Positions 61,401-64,000 of a stretch of DNA of 64,000 nt are shown one piece after another. This stretch comes from Aricia agestis (taxonomy: Eukaryota; Arthropoda; Insecta; Lepidoptera; Lycaenidae). The stretch lies in the NCBI RefSeq assembly GCF_905147365.1, contig NC_056423.1, positions 1,220,501 to 1,284,500 on the forward strand, read 5' to 3'. The position numbers were made by a program, and so were the translations under genes. Under the pieces are notes generated by a model. That model searched no databases and was not told where the DNA came from. It was given only the letters and a program-made list of their open reading frames with translations. The stretch's first letter is position 1; the number at the start of each line of letters is the position of its first letter.

Positions 61401-62837
61401 AACTTTTTAAGATATAGCGACTTCAACAGAAATGCGCGGGGTGGGTCGATTTCTTTGCACGCAAGTGTATACAAGAAACTTTATTTCTTTTACTAAATTT
61501 ATTTTTCTATGTTATATAATCTACGAAAATTAAAAGTAATGTTTGTATGATTTATAGTCTACGTGTTTAGCTATCAAATGCAACCATTTTATGTCCATAG
61601 GACATATTTTACATATTATAACGTATTTGCCAAATTAGTATAAGACCCCTAGTAAAAAATAAAATGCCTACCTTTACTAATCTGAGAGAGAGAAAAAACG
61701 ACAGTATATTATAAGTTTATGGAAAAAAAGAGCTATTTTGTCGATAAAATATACCATATTTCAAACCATCATAGGATCTGACACCGGTGTCGGGACACAT
61801 TATATACTATGTACGGACCTACGTAATTAGGTTGTGTTATGACTTATGTCAAACCAAGCCAACAGATTACGATTCACGAGTCACGACCAACATGCATAAT
61901 CCAACCAAGTGACGTAGGTCCATCAACTGCCTATGAATCAATTACCATGATGGTACATTGTACTTAGTTATAATAATAGTTATTAATAAAATATAAGTAA
62001 ATGTATTATTACCGGGCCACGGCAAAACAAAGTCTCGGAACCATATTGTAACGGGCCACAATCTTTCGTATTGTCAATATTATCATGTTATATTTCTATG
62101 AAACTTTGTGTCTCGTCTTATGGTACAAATTATATACATACCAAAGGATCAAAGGATGTTTTGCAGGTGATCGTGGCTTCGTACAATTTTTTATACAGAT
62201 CCTGAGCCGACGCAACTTTAAAATTTGATTTTTTTACCACTTCATGAATATTTTTTATACGACAGCACAGGAGATGAAATATCATAGTGTACAGTACCAG
62301 TGGGATTTGAAAACTCGCATTAAAAAGCCACCCTAACAAAATATATTGCGGGCGAGAAAAGTCCATAGCGAAATCGTAAAAAATATTGATGAAAAATTTA
62401 GTGAAAATTAAAAACAAAACAGAAAAAAGTATCTTGAAATCCGATCTCCAAAAGCCCAGATATATTTTGGTCTCACAATCCACTTCGAATAAATTCTCCA
62501 GAAAAGAGCGAAACGAATATTGCCCGTTGCATACGATCAGAATAAAAACAACCATAAAATATTGCAACACTTGATATAGTGACCAGAACCAACTGAAGGT
62601 TCCCGGTTGTAGCTCAGACGCCCTTTCGCATGTCAAAATAAACGTAGCAACGACGGGCACAGCAGTGAGTATATAAAAAAGCATCTTCCATATCTGCGAT
62701 TTACATCTAACGAAACCGAAATCGAACGAAAACAATATTTGTATTAGAGCAAAAAATGTACAGAGTGTTCTAGAATAAGCTGCATGGTTGCCCGTAAAAT
62801 TATTTGCTATCACTGGTCTTATCATTTTGTTCTTCAA
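55308..62837 (-). CDS. Gustatory receptor gene D (4 coding exons, 362 aa)
   Basis: On the - strand, exons 62837-62142, 59277-59197, 56761-56614 and 55471-55308 (696, 81, 148, 164 nt) join in phases 0, 0, 1, the same plan as GR A-C. The product has seven hydrophobic segments, the N-terminal LFSFDFGFVRCKSQ block that matches LSLDFGFMKCQTR in GR A, and the C-terminal TYLIIALQLSHLY, where Leu replaces the usual Phe of TY-QF. It is a divergent paralogue that converges on the A-B-C array. Its introns are long (2864, 2435 and 1142 bp) and contain a Tc1 element, a solo LTR and several MITEs. The ligand is unknown. Confidence 0.85.
55931..56096. mobile_element. Family-F MITE (166 bp) in GR D intron 3
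   Basis: AGGGTCAATTCAGACCGCAA at the left and TTGTGGTTTGAATCAACCCT at the right are inverted; GGATTTGACAGATTT and AATCTGTCAAATCC pair inside. Related copies: 58905-59101, 62969-63112, and an end at 22583. Confidence 0.82.
56377..56470 (-). repeat. Family-C repeat, fragment
   Basis: CAGCAAAATCGGTTCAGCGG and GGGCGTGAAGAGGTAA then a PyPu stretch and TTCGCATTAATAATG are the complement of the family-C head. Confidence 0.6.
56614..56761 (-). CDS. GR D coding exon 3 (residues 260-308)
   Basis: Acceptor TGTTTTTTCAG, donor AACG before GTAAAG; 148 nt, phase 0 in and phase 1 out. It encodes IIKILWILLYIIVVFTPTLF and ATRLSYEVNEMKIMLHDKL, aligned with exon 3 of GR A (ASRLAHEVDKIKIILHEKL). Confidence 0.88.
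56797..57003 (-). repeat. Family-C repeat in GR D intron 2
   Basis: CTAGATGACGCCTGCAACTC at one end and TTTCGCATTTATAATGTTAG at the other; reverse of 10183 and 41481 without the hairpin. Confidence 0.75.
57079..57724 (+). mobile_element. Solo LTR (646 bp), 4-bp target duplication
   Basis: Starts TGTTACGGTACATGGTATAC and ends CGAACCCTAGCACGTAACA, with TGTTACG/CGTAACA termini. ATAT flanks both sides (57075-57078, 57725-57728). A TATA-like CCATATAAAAAGCCG at about 57445 and AATAAA near 57662 have the order expected of an LTR promoter and polyadenylation site. No coding region remains. It lies in GR D intron 2 and matches the reversed LTR at 40506. A hairpin TTAATTTAGACCTTA at 57277-57317 is internal. 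Confidence 0.85.
57764..58236. mobile_element. Inverted-repeat element with GACGCTATCAC ends
   Basis: AGACGCTATCACAAAA at the left and ATTAATGTGATAGCGTCCTT at the right are inverted over about 15 nt. The 115-residue frame inside (57753-58100) is hydrophobic with no known similarity; it is probably chance in AT-rich DNA. Confidence 0.55.
58905..59101. mobile_element. Family-F MITE, composite copy
   Basis: One end with GAAATGCGTCGTGTTGCAGT and CTGAATTAACCC is followed directly by a second body to TCGCGTTGCGGTCTGAATCA and ACCCT. Two overlapping family-F copies, or one with a duplicated end. Confidence 0.65.
59197..59277 (-). CDS. GR D coding exon 2 (residues 233-259)
   Basis: Acceptor TTTTATTTTCAG before TTCATGCTT, donor GAG before GTAAGC; 81 nt, phase 0 both sides. 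It encodes FMLTLVYRMPDVMLSSYKII and REIKTDE, aligned with YVVALFYKIP and RDIKYN of GR A. Found only by knowing the exon plan of the other receptors. Confidence 0.85.
59361..59546. mobile_element. 186-bp foldback element in GR D intron 1
   Basis: AGCCCGGCCGCACATTGTCC at the left and its exact complement at the right; pairing continues through GAATTCTGATCAGAAACAGT over more than 40 nt. TTA/TAA flanks. Confidence 0.88.
59822..61467 (-). mobile_element. Inactive Tc1-like DNA transposon (1646 bp)
   Basis: ACTTGCGTGCAAAAAAATCG at the left and, on the other strand, ACTTGCGTGCAAAGAAATCG at the right form 27-nt inverted ends with one mismatch, ending in CGACCCACC. TA flanks both ends (59820-59821, 61468-61469). 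The interior encodes a broken Tc1 transposase on the - strand. The element lies in GR D intron 1. Confidence 0.9.
60140..61131 (-). pseudogene. Tc1-like transposase, frameshifted
   Basis: Pieces in order on the - strand: an N-terminal helix-turn-helix segment (FRQRVAARSLNLSRTSVTRV at 61131-60949), a middle part (KLAPAHRQAQLSFARSHVHF at about 60780-60720) and the C-terminus (LNPIEHLWGELKRRVRAR at 60340-60140). LNPIEHLW carries the last acidic residue of the DDE triad. At least three frame changes or stops separate the pieces, so no active enzyme is encoded. Confidence 0.88.
62142..62837 (-). CDS. GR D coding exon 1 (residues 1-232)
   Basis: ATG at 62837 on the - strand; the donor is TTG before GTATGT; 696 nt. 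It encodes the N-terminus and five hydrophobic segments, ending TCKTSFDPL, in the same place as KKCFDLL in GR A. A nearby in-frame ATG four codons on is an alternative start. Confidence 0.88.
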
Positions 62838-62968
62838 CTCGACTGAATGTACTTAATTTACCTTTATTATATAAATTAATATCGTCAAAAATCAATGAAA
62901 TACCATCAAGTAATGTGATGTATTGTAATTTAGTAATGTTTTTACATTAGAGATACGATGTACTCGTA

Positions 62969-63112
62969 AGGGTTGATTCAGACCGCAACGCAACGCGTAG
63001 ATGCATTTCTTTTGTATGGATTTGACAGATTTCAATTGCGCGAGACGTCTTGCAAATCTGTCAATTCAATACAAATTTAGAAATGCACCAGCGTTGCGGT
63101 CTGAATTGACCC
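62969..63112. mobile_element. Family-F MITE (144 bp) upstream of GR D
   Basis: AGGGTTGATTCAGACCGCAA and GTTGCGGTCTGAATTGACCC are inverted ends; the TGGATTTGACAGATTTCAAT block is shared with the other family-F copies. It lies about 130 bp upstream of the GR D start codon. Confidence 0.82.
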
Positions 63113-63218
63113 GTCGTAACATGATTGTAGATACCAGACAAGTCATACTAGAACTTACTGTATTGGTATATAGTAGGACTAATCATTTACATGTTATCTA
63201 TATCTATACATATTATAA

Positions 63219-63725
63219 AACAAAGGGACATGAGGGAAACCTCATGTCCCTTTGTTCCCTTTAATCTTTAAAACTACGCAACGGATTTTGATGATTCTTC
63301 CAGTGTTAGATAACCCATTTATCGAGGAAGGCTATAGGCTATACTTTATCACGTTAAGACTAATAGGAGCGAAGAAATAGAGGAAAATTTGGAAAAACCG
63401 GGGAAAATTATTTGAAATGGCTAACTTGAACGCGCTTAAATCTCAGGAACTCATGTCACAATGTTAGTCACCGTACTCATCCCAAACGGCTTTACTGATT
63501 TTTACCAAATTTTATATGCATATTCAGTGGGTCTGAGAATCGGCTACTGGGTACTTTTTATATTGATAAGTGCATTTGTTCATTAAATAATAGCAAATTA
63601 TTACAACTCGAGACTGACGGCGACCGATGGTCGTGGCCATGGTGACATACTTATTTAGTCACTTCAATAAAGTAATATGGGCGAAATACTTTATATAGCA
63701 AAACAAAGTTTGCCGGGACAGCTAG
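63219..63725 (-). repeat. Family-D repeat with a 17-nt hairpin at one end
   Basis: Arms 63219-63235 and 63240-63256 (AACAAAGGGACATGAGG and its complement, 4-nt loop), then CTTTAATCTTTAAAACTACG, TTATCGAGGAAGGCTATAGG and, at the far end, TTTGCCGGGACAGCTAGTA. Reverse orientation relative to 29784-30320. Confidence 0.65.
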
Positions 63726-63839
63726 TATTATTATAGAAATCGCAGACTCATCTAATTGTACATAATAAATAATAATACAAAATATTTGTAATAAATTTAT
63801 TTTTATCTAAGATAATCCTAACTGTTCTAACTTCTATGT

Positions 63840-64000
63840 TACATAAATGATTTTCCTGATATAATAATGTATAAATCTATTCTTTTCGCAGACGATACTA
63901 CAATATTGATACAAAATAAAAATAAAGACACACATGAAGCTGAAATAATTATAACACTAAAAAGAATAATAAACTGGCTAAATTCAAGAAACCTAACACT
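63840..64000 (+). pseudogene. Non-LTR reverse transcriptase fragment, cut by the window end
   Basis: The frame reads YINDFPDIIMYKSILFADDT, then TILIQNKNKDTHEAE and LKRIINWLNSRNLT, the YIND ... FADD block (FADD at 63885-63896) and following helix of Jockey/BS-type LINEs. Upstream of 63840 the frame has a stop and only faint similarity, so the copy looks 5'-decayed. It continues beyond the window. Confidence 0.8.

Overview
This window is nuclear DNA from an insect, almost certainly a moth or butterfly (Lepidoptera). It is AT-rich, carries spliced genes with GT-AG introns, and is packed with repeats of lepidopteran type: tRNA-derived SINEs, short foldback DNA elements, Helitron-like elements and non-LTR retrotransposons. 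There are no prokaryotic features. All identifications are by reading; no database search was possible.

Left part (about 1-11 kb): repeats, then one conserved gene on the + strand, a Stk40 orthologue. It is a Tribbles-related pseudokinase in 7 coding exons (2983-3462, 5093-5326, 5690-5822, 6680-6860, 7624-7717, 9229-9402, 10537-11040). All splice phases agree and the model gives 599 aa. Its introns hold SINEs, a GC-rich foldback element and two Helitron-like elements.

Middle part (11-33 kb): almost no host coding sequence, apart from one unidentified candidate exon on the - strand (22948-23317). It holds a series of inverted-repeat elements (11.7-14.5 kb), a Lys-tRNA-derived SINE with an 18-bp target duplication, a non-autonomous hAT element, a degraded CR1/L2-like LINE (18.06-21.68 kb), a nest of inverted-repeat elements (26.0-27.5 kb) and a family-A repeat split by a hAT-like insertion (28.2-29.6 kb).

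Right part (33-63 kb): a chemoreceptor locus. Three gustatory-receptor (GR) genes lie in tandem on the + strand (A 33903-37768, B 41938-45601, C 48592-50261). Each has four coding exons of 741, 78, 151 and 173 nt and encodes 380 aa. A fourth, divergent GR gene (D, - strand, 62837-55308, 362 aa) has the same exon plan and converges on the array. Units 1 and 2 also carry, downstream of the + gene, an antisense terminal GR exon of exactly 173 nt with three stop codons; unit 3 keeps a truncated copy broken by a hAT insertion. The units are segmental duplications, and comparing them dates several insertions: a twin-primed LINE fragment shared by A and B, and a family-A repeat present in unit 1 with a filled and empty site pair. 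GR C differs from B mainly in residues 137-197, while the terminal exon of A, B and C is nearly identical and unusually GC-rich.

The GR genes probably encode seven-transmembrane, ligand-gated channels of taste neurons; their ligands cannot be read from sequence. The most interesting biology here is the structure and mosaic evolution of the GR array, together with the record of mobile-element activity. I found no clearly new multi-gene system.
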